Source: a virus. Taken from it: a DNA stretch of 38,513 bases. The stretch covers positions 1 to 38,513 of the IMG/VR virus record IMGVR_UViG_3300008113_000654; one strand, given 5' to 3'. A program made the translations under genes and the position numbers. Shown in pieces: positions 30,833-38,513 of this stretch. The notes under the pieces were generated by a model. It saw only the letters and a program-made list of their open reading frames with translations. It searched no databases and had not been told where the DNA came from. Position 1 is the stretch's first letter, and the number at the start of each line of letters is the position of its first letter.

Positions 30833-31522
30833 TTACATCACCAACGGCTTGTAGGGCCGAAGCAGAGCGTTTACGCCAAACGGTATGTCGCGCAAACTGC
30901 CCTCAACGCTGTTGCTACGGTTGTTGTAGAGATGCGTGAGCAAGAGCAAACCGGCTTGCTTGATGACAGGATAAGCCGCCAAAGGGCTAGGCTGCACGGT
31001 GTATTCGCAGACCACCGGGGAGGTCATAAACGCATTCAGATCGCTCGGGAGGTCAGACAAGATGACCTTGTTGCCCGAGTTGTCGTACATATATTGCGTT
31101 GCCGTCAGCGTGGTGAAGATCGGCGGGCTATCGTCATTCCAATAGCCGATGCGGTCAATCACCACCCCGTTGTTACCGTAAGGCGAGCAGCCTTGAGTCG
31201 TGCCAGGGCTAACCTCGGGCAAGTCAAGTGACAGAGGAACCCCGTATAGGCTGTTGGCGTTGTAGTAGACGCGATACGACACCGGCAGGATTGGCAAGCC
31301 AATCAAGTCCTCAATAGCCTGACGGGTCGCCACCTCAAGCCCCGAAAGGTAGGTGTCTTGCGATTCGTCATTAAACAGGTTGAGTTGCTGCGTGATTTCC
31401 TCAAGCGTGAGCCAAGGAGTCACATTGTCGCGGTTAATCTGCTCAAACTTTGCGTAGTTAAAAGGGTTGCGGGTGGGCGCAAGGGCAGGCCCACCGTAGG
31501 TCAGGTAATTGTTGACCGACAT
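30833..31522 (-). CDS. head-tail connector protein (gp6-like adaptor)
   Basis: This 229-residue protein contains the N-terminal helix set (LTLEEITQQLNLFNDESQDT, LSGLEVATRQAIEDLIGLPI) of HK97 gp6-like adaptors, then a beta insertion (VYYNANSLYGVPLSLDLPEV) and a C-terminal helix (IKQAGLLLLTHLYNNRSNSV). It follows the capsid genes. A ring of about 12 copies attaches to the portal in this family. Confidence 0.75.
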   Translation of the reverse strand: MSVNNYLTYGGPALAPTRNPFNYAKFEQINRDNVTPWLTLEEITQQLNLFNDESQDTYLSGLEVATRQAIEDLIGLPILPVSYRVYYNANSLYGVPLSLDLPEVSPGTTQGCSPYGNNGVVIDRIGYWNDDSPPIFTTLTATQYMYDNSGNKVILSDLPSDLNAFMTSPVVCEYTVQPSPLAAYPVIKQAGLLLLTHLYNNRSNSVEGSLRDIPFGVNALLRPYKPLVM

Positions 31523-31531
31523 GACAACCCC

Positions 31532-32869
31532 TTACAGTTTGATCCGCACCCCGGCAAACGGGTCGCGCACGGTGCTGACCACGCGCTTTTCAGCGTACAT
31601 CGTCACGAAACCGGGCGAGGTCTGTTCCATCAGTTGCAGGCTGAATTCAGTGTGGTCACCGATGGTCAAGAAGCGAGGCCAGTTGGCTAGGTAAATCGGG
31701 TAGGTAGCCGACAGGTAGGGGTTGGGGATCACCGGCCAACCGAAGATGTGCGCCACCGCACCGCCGTCCTCATCACCCGTTTCGAGGAAGATGGGTAGGT
31801 TGTTGTTGTCCTTGAGTTCGCGCAGCAGTTCAATCGTGGCGGGCGAGATGTGCCAAGCCGTGCCCGGAAGGCTCCAATACTGACCCGGCAACTTGGAAGC
31901 CGCTGCGGTCAGGTCGTTGTAGGCAACTGCGGTCGTAGCCGTCTGCGTGGCAATCGTGTGGATGCCGTTGGTGATCGCCGTGCCCGAGGTGCCGAAGGCA
32001 GAGGTTGCACCGTCAAGGTACATATCCAAGCCGCGCAGACCGTTCGTTGCACCCGTGGTCGTGGTGGTCGAGCCTGCTTGGTCGGAGTTGACTGCCATGC
32101 TCGCGCCTTCCAGTTGCGCGAACTCAAGCATCAGGTCTTCCACAAGCGTGTCTTGCAGATTGTTCACATCCGACAGGACTGCGGAGCGAATGGGCAACTG
32201 AGCCGCCACCACGCGCACCGGCAACTGCCAAATGTTCGTGTTGGTGTCGGGAGAACCTTGGTTGTTCTGCACCGCATAACCCCAGGGGTTACCGGCTTGA
32301 TTCGTGGCGTTACCGATCTTGGCAACAAACTGAGCGTCAGAGCCGTCAACCGTGATGACACGGGCGGCTTGCCGGAACGGGTTTGCATAACGAAGCGCAG
32401 CAAACGCATCGTCAAACAGAACGCGACCACCAATGCCACTACCCGAGCCGGTCAGGGCAGAGGCTTCGGCAATGTCCACCGTGACACGCTTGTGCTCGGT
32501 GATAGCCGTTTTGATTGCGTCCATGAATGCTTCGGTGATTGCCGAAGGCTGATTTGCCGATTGCTTCATTTTGGCGTGTTCCTTTTCTGCCCAAGTTTTG
32601 CCGGGGTCGCCGCCCCACAATGCCCACGCGATTCGACCCGCTGAAGGGTATCCTTTTTCGCCGGGACTCCAACCCTCGCCTTTCTTGTCTACCTCGTGGC
32701 GTGCGAAGTAGCTAACCATCCGAGCAACCGTGGAGGGTGAAAGGTCTGCGCCTCGGGCAATATCTCGTGCCCTTGCCACACCGACCGCCGTTCCTCCGCG
32801 CTTGAATTCCTCGCGCCAAGCAAGTCCTCGCTTGGCTTCGGATTTCATTGCATCGTTTGGTTTTGGCAT
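31532..32869 (-). CDS. second major-capsid-like protein (HK97 fold) with a fused N-terminal domain
   Basis: This 445-residue protein has two parts. Residues 1-105 hold a separate module (KSEAKRGLAWREEFKRGGTA, RMVSYFARHEVDKKGEGWSP, SAGRIAWALWGGDPGKTWAE) that is found in several phage head proteins. Residues ~120-445 are an HK97-type capsid: FAALRYANPFRQAARVITVD, AVLSDVNNLQDTLVEDLMLE, GLRGLDMYL, and the end FVTMYAEKRVVSTVRDPFAG. The capsid part is paralogous to the next upstream gene (end FITFFGEKRLATSVRDPFAG). An intrinsic terminator precedes this gene, so it is probably made in smaller amount, perhaps as a minor subunit. Confidence 0.8.
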   Translation of the reverse strand: MPKPNDAMKSEAKRGLAWREEFKRGGTAVGVARARDIARGADLSPSTVARMVSYFARHEVDKKGEGWSPGEKGYPSAGRIAWALWGGDPGKTWAEKEHAKMKQSANQPSAITEAFMDAIKTAITEHKRVTVDIAEASALTGSGSGIGGRVLFDDAFAALRYANPFRQAARVITVDGSDAQFVAKIGNATNQAGNPWGYAVQNNQGSPDTNTNIWQLPVRVVAAQLPIRSAVLSDVNNLQDTLVEDLMLEFAQLEGASMAVNSDQAGSTTTTTGATNGLRGLDMYLDGATSAFGTSGTAITNGIHTIATQTATTAVAYNDLTAAASKLPGQYWSLPGTAWHISPATIELLRELKDNNNLPIFLETGDEDGGAVAHIFGWPVIPNPYLSATYPIYLANWPRFLTIGDHTEFSLQLMEQTSPGFVTMYAEKRVVSTVRDPFAGVRIKL

Positions 32870-32881
32870 GAAGTCCCCGCG

Positions 32882-32905
32882 AAAAAGGGGGAGCCGCAGC
32901 CCCCC
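32882..32905 (-). terminator. Rho-independent terminator between the two capsid genes
   Basis: On the minus strand GGGGG-GC, loop TGCG, then GC-T-CCCCC forms a seven-pair stem with one bulge, followed by TTTTT. It starts a few bases after the first capsid gene's stop. The CCCCC arm can instead pair with the GGGG that serves as ribosome binding site of the next gene (32874-32877), so the two structures exclude each other. Confidence 0.7.
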
Positions 32906-32911
32906 ACTTTA

Positions 32912-34255
32912 TTAAGCACCCGTTGCGGTAGAACGGTAGCGGATACCTGCGAAGGGATCGCGCACGCTCGTGGCAAGACGCTTCTCACCGAAGAAGGTGA
33001 TGAAGCCGGGAGCCGTTTGGTCGTACCGGCGCATGACCATGTTCAGACGGTCAATGATCGTGTGGAACCGGCTGAAATCTGCGAAGTACAGGGGGTACTT
33101 AGCAGTGGTTCCGGCAGATGCACCGGCTGCGGTGGGGGTGTCAACATAGGTGTTAACAACCACATCGAAGCCGAGCAGCTTGCCCACGATGCCGGGTTCG
33201 GCGGCGGGGTGCATACGCTCAAAGATCGGTGTGCCTTGGTTGTCCTTCAGGCCACGAATCGCAGAGAGCATGACCGGGTTGATCATCCACTTTGCGTTCG
33301 GGGTCCAGTAGGCTTGCGGCAGAGCGTAAACCACATTCACGAGGTCTTGGAAGGTCACATTGTTAGTGCTTGCAAAACCGTTCGTGGTCAGTTGGTCATA
33401 GGTTGCCAACGAGTGCAGGCCCGAGGTGGACGAAGTACCCGAGGAACCGAAAGCCGCTGTGGAGGTCGTGCCGCCCGTGTAGGAGGCGTTAGCACCACCG
33501 TACTGATCCAAGCCGCGCAGACCATCAGCACCACCAGTTGCCACCGAAGTGCCGGTGCCGGTTTGGTCATCGTTGATGATCATGGACAGGGCTTCGCTCT
33601 GAGCGAACTCGGCCAACATATCATCAACCACATTGGCTTCCAAACCATCAATGTCGTCCAAAGCCGCCGTGCGGATCGGGAACTGCACATTGATGTCCTT
33701 CAGCACCAGTTGCCAAATGGAGGTGTTTTCAGTCGTTGCTGCGCCGTTGTTTTGAATGGCGTAACCCCACTGAGCACCCGCATTGCCGGTCTTGACCCGG
33801 AACTGATACGAAGAGCCTTCGGTAGCCACGGTGCGCGACAGACCACGCATCGGGTTGTACATACGCAGAGCCACAAACACGGGGTCGTAAGCGGTACGAC
33901 CACCCTTGCCATCGCCGCCTGCCGTCAGTTGCGATGCTTCGTTCATGTATGCGAGGTACTGAGACTCATCAGCAAACATCTTGAGTTCTTTTTCAAAACT
34001 CTTGCCGCCTGCTGCGTAGTCACGCAGTTGCTCGCGCACCGAACGGTTCACATCGGCGCGAACAGACTTGGTGATGGGGCGAATGATGCCGGGAGCGTTC
34101 AGGCTTGCGACCTTGGCTTCCAGGGTAGCGACCTTCTCGGTCAGTTCAGCCTTGGCGGCTTCAACAGCCTCGTTAGCCTTGGCAGCGATTTCTTCTGCTT
34201 TGGAGAGAGTTTGCGCTTCGATAGCGTCCAACTTCTCGATGATTTCCTTAGACAT
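32912..34255 (-). CDS. major capsid protein (HK97 fold)
   Basis: This 447-residue protein begins with a charged coiled coil (residues ~1-50: KLDAIEAQTLSKAEEIAAKA ... ELTEKVATLEAKVASL), the scaffold-like delta domain that the prohead protease normally removes. The HK97 body follows: EQLRDYAAGGKSFEKELKMF, DPVFVALRMYNPMRGLSRTV, QFPIRTAALDDIDGLEANVV, GADGLRGLDQYGG and the end FITFFGEKRLATSVRDPFAG. It lies right after the protease. It is the best candidate for the main shell protein because it keeps the delta domain and precedes the terminator. Confidence 0.88.
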   Translation of the reverse strand: MSKEIIEKLDAIEAQTLSKAEEIAAKANEAVEAAKAELTEKVATLEAKVASLNAPGIIRPITKSVRADVNRSVREQLRDYAAGGKSFEKELKMFADESQYLAYMNEASQLTAGGDGKGGRTAYDPVFVALRMYNPMRGLSRTVATEGSSYQFRVKTGNAGAQWGYAIQNNGAATTENTSIWQLVLKDINVQFPIRTAALDDIDGLEANVVDDMLAEFAQSEALSMIINDDQTGTGTSVATGGADGLRGLDQYGGANASYTGGTTSTAAFGSSGTSSTSGLHSLATYDQLTTNGFASTNNVTFQDLVNVVYALPQAYWTPNAKWMINPVMLSAIRGLKDNQGTPIFERMHPAAEPGIVGKLLGFDVVVNTYVDTPTAAGASAGTTAKYPLYFADFSRFHTIIDRLNMVMRRYDQTAPGFITFFGEKRLATSVRDPFAGIRYRSTATGA

Positions 34256-34257
34256 GA

Positions 34258-35043
34258 TTAGCCTTTCAAACGAATGGAAAGATGTTTGAGAATTTCCCGC
34301 TGCTCAAGAGCCGCGAGCAATTCCGCTTCGGTCGCTTCCGCATCAGGCTCACCCTGAGTCGGCGCAGATTCAAGAGTGGCGGGAACAGCCTCACGCTGCT
34401 CTAGCACTTTCTTGAAGGTAGATGCGGCAGCGACCGCATCTTTCTTGGACAACCCTGCATCGCGCAGAGCCTTCTCCAAAATCTTCAGATCAGCAGAGCC
34501 ATCAGGTCGGAAGAATTCCAACTTGTGAACCTCTGCCATTGGATTGTTGGGGTGCATTACGACTGAGACTTCTCGGAGTCCCCCTTGCGTAATTTGGAAG
34601 TAACCTTCTTCCATATCATCGCAATCTTGTCCTTCAGCATCGACCATTTTGTATTCATCTGCGTATGCTCCTACTGATACGCCGCCGAACATGGCCGGGG
34701 ATTCGGTCATGACCTGATACAGGTCAGAGCCTTGAGTGGTGTTTAGGTAGAGCCGACCTTCTGCGGTCATGCCCTTGTCGTTGAATTCAAATGCGGTCCA
34801 CTCACCCACCGGCATTGCATCGGCGTTGTGGTTTACGAACATGGGCAGAGGCCGCTTGTTTTCGGCAAACTCTTTCGCCCACTGCATAAAGCCCTCGGGC
34901 TTATAGAAGAACTTGCGACCGTCAGCGCCTTCGCGTGCGCCCCATGTGGTGACGGTGGCTTCAATCTTTCCGGTTGGCTCTTGGCTTCCTGCGGCCTCGG
35001 GCAGAATTAGCCGAGCCTCGCAGATCATTTGGACTTTTTTCAT
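34258..35043 (-). CDS. HK97-type prohead protease (S78-like)
   Basis: This 261-residue protein starts at ATG 35043 (MKKVQMICEA), which has GGGG seven bases upstream; the longer TTG start lacks this. Catalytic residues fit the family: His72 in PMFVNHN and Ser123 in FGGVSVGA, followed by LREVSVVMHPNNP. The C-terminal third (KILEKALRDAGLSKKDAVAA ...) is helical and may act as scaffold. It should cut the capsid delta domain during maturation. Confidence 0.85.
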   Translation of the reverse strand: MKKVQMICEARLILPEAAGSQEPTGKIEATVTTWGAREGADGRKFFYKPEGFMQWAKEFAENKRPLPMFVNHNADAMPVGEWTAFEFNDKGMTAEGRLYLNTTQGSDLYQVMTESPAMFGGVSVGAYADEYKMVDAEGQDCDDMEEGYFQITQGGLREVSVVMHPNNPMAEVHKLEFFRPDGSADLKILEKALRDAGLSKKDAVAAASTFKKVLEQREAVPATLESAPTQGEPDAEATEAELLAALEQREILKHLSIRLKG

Positions 35044-35176
35044 TGATGACCCCTTCAAAGACTGTTGTGTTCATGTCTTGTATTTTCGGGGACAACAGGC
35101 GAGCCTGCACCGGCAATTCCGCAGGCTTGCGAACTTGATTCGCAAGTGCTGCAAGCAATTTTGCGTGAACTGCCAT
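34961..35176 (-). CDS. possible small gene overlapping the protease start
   Basis: This 71-residue frame starts at ATG 35176, six bases after the portal stop, and overlaps the protease gene by 83 bases. Its first part (MAVHAKLLAALANQVRKPAE, LPVQARLLSPKIQDM) looks protein-like; the end is Arg-rich and lies within the protease gene. An internal ATG at 35074 follows ACAAGAC, the start motif seen before other genes. Two hairpins lie in this DNA. It may be a small protein, a coupled leader, or only a leader region. Confidence 0.35.
   Translation of the reverse strand: MAVHAKLLAALANQVRKPAELPVQARLLSPKIQDMNTTVFEGVINEKSPNDLRGSANSARGRRKPRANRKD
35103..35146 (-). promoter_or_regulatory. two adjacent hairpins before the protease-capsid genes
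   Basis: cttgcgaa (35126-35133) and ttcgcaag (35139-35146) form a perfect 8-bp stem with a 5-base loop. gcctgc (35103-35108) and gcaggc (35121-35126) form a 6-bp stem directly next to it. No T-run follows. The place, between portal and protease, suits an mRNA processing or stabilising site that lets capsid genes be expressed above the terminase-portal genes. This role is inferred. Confidence 0.5.
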
Positions 35177-35182
35177 ATATGG

Positions 35183-36583
35183 TCAAGTTGTCCCGATGTT
35201 GGCGCGGCGTTTCTGATTGCCGCCACCGCCCCCGGTGTCTTGTGGTGAGGAACCCGGCAGAGGGTCTGCCGAGCCGCCTTTCTTGTCTAATTCGTCATTC
35301 CCGTCAATCGCGGGTTTGCCCAAATACTCGCGGGCTTCATTGGGCGTGAGTATGCCCGCATTTACCCCCGCGACCACATAATTCATCTGATCAAGCGGTG
35401 CGCCTTGCAGGAATTGTTGGGTGTCAAACTCCACGCAAAGCGAGGGATAGCCCACCAAAAGGTGCTGCTTGAGCTTTTGCCGGACATTGACGATTAGCGG
35501 GTACATGGTGGATTTGTAGAACTCATCCAACATGGTTTGCGTGTTGTTGTATTTGCCGTCCGCAATCCCAATCATCGCGGGAGGCACGCCGAACAAGCCG
35601 CAGATGCGCTTCATGGTCTGAAGTTTTAGGGCGGCTGCGTCTGCGTCCTGCAAGGAAAGCATCTTCAGCGGCTCGTACTTCATGCCCTGATCCAAGAGCA
35701 TCCCCTGACCGGGCTTGGACGGGTCGGTAGTCCGACTGCCGGTCATGCTCGACCATGCTTCTTTCAGGCGGGCGGCAATCTCTTTGTATTTGGCATCAGG
35801 AATGACCGACTCGGTGGTAAACATCCCCGAGGGCTTCGCGCCGTTCTGCATCACATAGTTTGCGTACAGGTCAATGTCTTGGTCTAGACCAATCAACTCA
35901 ACCGCCAGGATGCCTTTGTTGAAACCCGCCGAACCTTGCCACGGCATCTCTTTGATGTGCATGACTTGGTAATACTCAAGCGGCTCATCCTTGGAGAACC
36001 CGTAGGAAGGGGTCGAAAGCCGGTATGAGGGATAGCGGGTCGGGGTGATGGTGACCGCAATGAGAGTCGAATCGAGAATGAACATCTCGGTCGGGGTCTG
36101 CATCGGGTTCTTTTGGTCTTTGCGCCACCACAGGGTGAACGCCTCGCCCAAAAGGTCGTGCCACATCAACCACTGATACCAAAATTCGTATTGGCTTTGG
36201 AATTGGTTGGGGTTCTGCAAGAGGCTCAGAACCTGTTGCGCTTTGGTCTTGTTTCGGGTGCTGACCCGCGAATCCCTGACGGCATCCACCACGGTGCCAT
36301 CGTCCAACTCGCACATGATTCGGATGGGCAACTGCGCCAAAGCACGCGCCTTAGCCCCGACCGCAGCCATAACGGTGCCGTTTCGGGAGAGCGTAGAGAT
36401 GTCAACAATGCGCCCTGCGTCTGTAGTCGCGCTTGTGGTGACATACAGAATCTGCGTGTTGACCGTGGGGCGGCGGTTGTCGCCCTGATAGACGACATTG
36501 TTGCCTAGCGCGGTCTGCCCAAAAAGCGTGTTTGCTTCGTTGTTTTGGGCTTGTTTGCGCTTGAAAATGTCAAGGATTCCCAT
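35183..36583 (-). CDS. portal protein (HK97 type)
   Basis: This 466-residue protein has the portal pattern ISTLSRNGTVMAAVGAKARA near residue 65, EFWYQWLMWHDLLGEAFTLW, YYQVMHIKEMPWQGSAGFNK, and RICGLFGVPPAMIGIADGKY followed by NNTQTMLDEFYKSTMYPLI. The C-terminus (GILTPNEAREYLGKPAIDGN) and Gly-rich tail are typical. Twelve copies form the ring through which DNA enters. It lies between TerL and protease, as usual. Confidence 0.92.
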   Translation of the reverse strand: MGILDIFKRKQAQNNEANTLFGQTALGNNVVYQGDNRRPTVNTQILYVTTSATTDAGRIVDISTLSRNGTVMAAVGAKARALAQLPIRIMCELDDGTVVDAVRDSRVSTRNKTKAQQVLSLLQNPNQFQSQYEFWYQWLMWHDLLGEAFTLWWRKDQKNPMQTPTEMFILDSTLIAVTITPTRYPSYRLSTPSYGFSKDEPLEYYQVMHIKEMPWQGSAGFNKGILAVELIGLDQDIDLYANYVMQNGAKPSGMFTTESVIPDAKYKEIAARLKEAWSSMTGSRTTDPSKPGQGMLLDQGMKYEPLKMLSLQDADAAALKLQTMKRICGLFGVPPAMIGIADGKYNNTQTMLDEFYKSTMYPLIVNVRQKLKQHLLVGYPSLCVEFDTQQFLQGAPLDQMNYVVAGVNAGILTPNEAREYLGKPAIDGNDELDKKGGSADPLPGSSPQDTGGGGGNQKRRANIGTT

Positions 36584-36607
36584 GTTTGGCCCCCGTTTCC
36601 CGCGACT

Positions 36608-38287
36608 TTACCACTCTAGCGTGCGGAAGCCAAACGAATCGGCGGTGTAAACATTGTCCAAGTGGCAGTGCACGGCCATGATCATGGCGATGATGCCGTC
36701 AATCTTGGCTGACGGGTCGGCTGCGTTCTTCCTGACTTTGACATTGGCGTTGATGTCCACGAAGCATTCGCAGTTCCCCAGTTGCCAACCAATAAAGGGA
36801 TTACCCGAATGCTTGATTGCCCCCTTGAGAATCAACTGCTCAGTCGTCTTTGAGGGGTTAGACAGAACCGCCATGCCCTGCCCGACCTTTTTAACCGGCA
36901 AGCCCTTGCCGTAAAGATTCGCCACAAGAGCCGCTGCGTTATAAGGGTCGTACGCAATTTCCTTCACCTCGTACTTCTCCGATTGGGAGGTAATGTAAGC
37001 CTCCACTTCGTTTAAGTCGGTGACATTGCCTTGCGTCAACTTTAGGATGCCGCTTTGCCGAGCCTGATCAAAGATCGACAGGTAATGGTTGGGAACAAGG
37101 CTCAGGGACTCTTCGGGCAGGAAGAATTGAAACTCTGCATAGAAGTCCTCTTCCCCGTAGCGGTGCAGGGTGCAGACCGCGTTTAGGTCGCGGGAATGCG
37201 CCAAGTCAAAGGCGATGAAGGTGGATTCGGGCTTGTCCTCCGGCATCGGGGCTACCGAAGCATCCCAGTGCTTGCGGTCTACCCAGGCCGCGTTAGCCGA
37301 GACATACACATTGAGTTGCTTGCACAAGAACTCGTTAAGGCTTGCCGGTTTAGCCGCCGCCTCATCTGCCATGTGCTGAATGTGCTCAGTCGTGACCGAA
37401 ACCCCCAACATGGGGTTCGCCTTGCCCCAGGTGGACTGATCCCGCCAGTTGTCGCCCTGATCAATCGAATAGCACAACCCGAACCACTTGCCCGCATCCG
37501 GCACATCGCCCCGAAGCAGGCTGCGAAAGTAGGTCAGGTCTTCAAAGAACTTGGTTTCGCGGGTGAAAGAAGCGGTGGTCATGTAGACCCGAAGCGGGTT
37601 CTTCCGTGCCCCCATGCCCGAGTGCAGCACCTCAATGGAGGATCGCTCGGTGATCTGAGCCGCCTCGTCTATCAACGCACAAGAGGGATTCTTGCCGTCA
37701 CCCGTCTTGCGGGTGTCTCGAGACAACGCCCGATAGGTCGAGGTGGTGTCACCCTGCTTCTTAATCTCGCTGCGAAAGGTGATGAACTTAGCCGCAAGCG
37801 TTTCGTGCATCGCCTCCACGATGGCTTTGGAGGAATCGAAACAGATGCTTGCCTGCTCGCGGCTTGTCGCAAGCGTAAAGACTTCCGCGCCTGCATCGCC
37901 GAACATCAGTTCGTACAGGGCTACGATGGAGGCAAGTGTAGTCTTTCCCGACTTGCGCGGGACAAACAAAATGACATCGGTGACCCACCGCCGGGAATGG
38001 TCTGCCTTGTCCCGAAAGCCGTATACGCCCGCCAGGAACAGGACTTGGAACGGCTGCAAGACGATGGGCTTGCCCGCATCCGGTCCCTTTACATGGCGGC
38101 AGAACCCGACAAACTTTAGGATGTGCTCGGCTTTGGACGGGACGAATTCGTAAGGCGCATCCTTACGCTCTGCCATGTCCAAGAACCGCTGACAAGCTAA
38201 CCGAACATCCTCACAGGCGGCAATGTCGCCCCGAGTCACCGAGGCGGCATACTGAAACGCCGAGTCAAGCAGTGGCGAATAACTCAT
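36608..38287 (-). CDS. terL: terminase large subunit
   Basis: This 559-residue packaging motor starts at ATG 38287, overlapping TerS by 23 bases. The ATPase part has Walker A VPRKSGKTT (109-117), Walker B CALIDEAAQ (203-211) and the coupling segment VYMTTASFTRETKFFEDLTY. The nuclease part has FIAFDLAHSRDLNAV and VKEIAYDPYNAAALVANLYG, with KIDGIIAMIMAVHC near the end. This is the Terminase_1 family. It pumps DNA into the prohead through the portal encoded next. Confidence 0.95.
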   Translation of the reverse strand: MSYSPLLDSAFQYAASVTRGDIAACEDVRLACQRFLDMAERKDAPYEFVPSKAEHILKFVGFCRHVKGPDAGKPIVLQPFQVLFLAGVYGFRDKADHSRRWVTDVILFVPRKSGKTTLASIVALYELMFGDAGAEVFTLATSREQASICFDSSKAIVEAMHETLAAKFITFRSEIKKQGDTTSTYRALSRDTRKTGDGKNPSCALIDEAAQITERSSIEVLHSGMGARKNPLRVYMTTASFTRETKFFEDLTYFRSLLRGDVPDAGKWFGLCYSIDQGDNWRDQSTWGKANPMLGVSVTTEHIQHMADEAAAKPASLNEFLCKQLNVYVSANAAWVDRKHWDASVAPMPEDKPESTFIAFDLAHSRDLNAVCTLHRYGEEDFYAEFQFFLPEESLSLVPNHYLSIFDQARQSGILKLTQGNVTDLNEVEAYITSQSEKYEVKEIAYDPYNAAALVANLYGKGLPVKKVGQGMAVLSNPSKTTEQLILKGAIKHSGNPFIGWQLGNCECFVDINANVKVRKNAADPSAKIDGIIAMIMAVHCHLDNVYTADSFGFRTLEW

Positions 38288-38513
38288 CAACTTCGGTCGG
38301 CTTGTTCACTTTCTTCGGGCGACCACGGGAAACAAGACCCATCTCGCCAAGAATCTTGATGATCTTGTCAATGGACTCGTTGCGCAGCTTCGTCCAAGCC
38401 GAACTGCCGACACCCGAGGCATAGACCGCCACCGCGCCTTCCTCGTTGATTCGCTCTTGCGCTTGAATCAGGGACTCAGCCACCAAGATCAGAGCCGCGA
38501 TTAGGGTTTCATC
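38265..38513 (-). CDS. terS: terminase small subunit, C-terminal part (P27-like, cut by the right edge)
   Basis: The frame stays open from the right edge to the stop at 38265, giving at least 82 residues; the start lies beyond the window. It contains VAESLIQAQERINEEGAVAV, WTKLRNESIDKIIKILGEMG and the basic end SRGRPKKVNKPTEVDELFAT, typical of P27-type small terminases. It should bind DNA and hand it to TerL, whose start it overlaps. An internal TTG at 38486 is not a credible start, because the same protein pattern continues upstream. Confidence 0.75.
   Translation of the reverse strand, partial: DETLIAALILVAESLIQAQERINEEGAVAVYASGVGSSAWTKLRNESIDKIIKILGEMGLVSRGRPKKVNKPTEVDELFATA

Noticed and set aside
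31850-32644. 264-residue plus-strand frame opposite the second capsid gene
   Set aside because: Arg/Val-rich shadow of a well-supported gene.
33017-34261. 414-residue plus-strand frame opposite the major capsid gene
   Set aside because: Long only because of the G+C codon pattern of the capsid gene; no motif, and the capsid frame is certain.
37196-38119. 307-residue plus-strand frame opposite TerL
   Set aside because: The opposite strand carries Walker motifs of the large terminase; this frame has no features.

Overview
This window is most of the genome of a tailed double-stranded DNA phage with siphovirus architecture. It has a P27-like small terminase, large terminase, HK97-type portal, prohead protease and capsid, a neck, a tail tube, a chaperone pair joined by a -1 frameshift, a tape measure and a lambda J-like tip protein. 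No sheath or contractile baseplate gene is seen. The GH24 endolysin, small membrane proteins, ERF/YqaJ recombination genes and SSB point to a Gram-negative host; the exact host cannot be read from the sequence. No integrase, repressor, DNA polymerase, primase or helicase is visible, so replication appears to lean on the host.

Layout. At 1-744 (minus strand) lie a DUF5856-like protein, a tiny basic protein and the start of an HNH endonuclease that runs off the left edge. At 745-1323 there is no protein gene, but the region is full of inverted repeats, including a long two-part element with pseudoknot topology at 1040-1174, a perfect DnaA box and a minus-strand terminator. At 1324-9677 (plus strand) is a tightly overlapping early operon. 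It holds a cytosine-C5 methyltransferase with a second gene nested in another frame, a tRNA-guanine-transglycosylase-like protein next to a queuosine-precursor (VUT/YhhQ-like) transporter, a replication-protein-like fragment, NinB, a PAPS-reductase-like PP-loop enzyme, several nucleases, ERF, YqaJ exonuclease, SSB and many small proteins. At 9716-38513 (minus strand) is the late operon, read from the right edge leftwards: TerS, TerL, portal, protease, two capsid paralogues separated by a terminator, connector and neck, tail tube, tail chaperones, tape measure, tail tip, a GNAT enzyme, J-like protein, collagen-like fibre, three adhesin genes sharing one N-terminal anchor, lysis genes and a glycosyltransferase.

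How it works together. The early block would modify phage DNA (C5-methylcytosine, and possibly a 7-deazaguanine base made from an imported precursor) and run a recombination kit of exonuclease, annealing proteins and SSB. The late block packages DNA and builds the virion. The minus-strand genes at the left edge (HNH) and at the right edge (TerS) are normally neighbours in such phages. The window is therefore probably a nearly complete, circularly permuted genome lacking only a short piece between its ends.

Most notable points: the gene nested inside dcm; the pseudoknot-like element at the head of the late operon; the TGT-like plus precursor-transporter pair; the tandem capsid paralogues with a terminator that overlaps a hairpin able to hide the second gene's ribosome binding site; the GGGAAAC frameshift site; and two host-recognition genes each broken by a frameshift.
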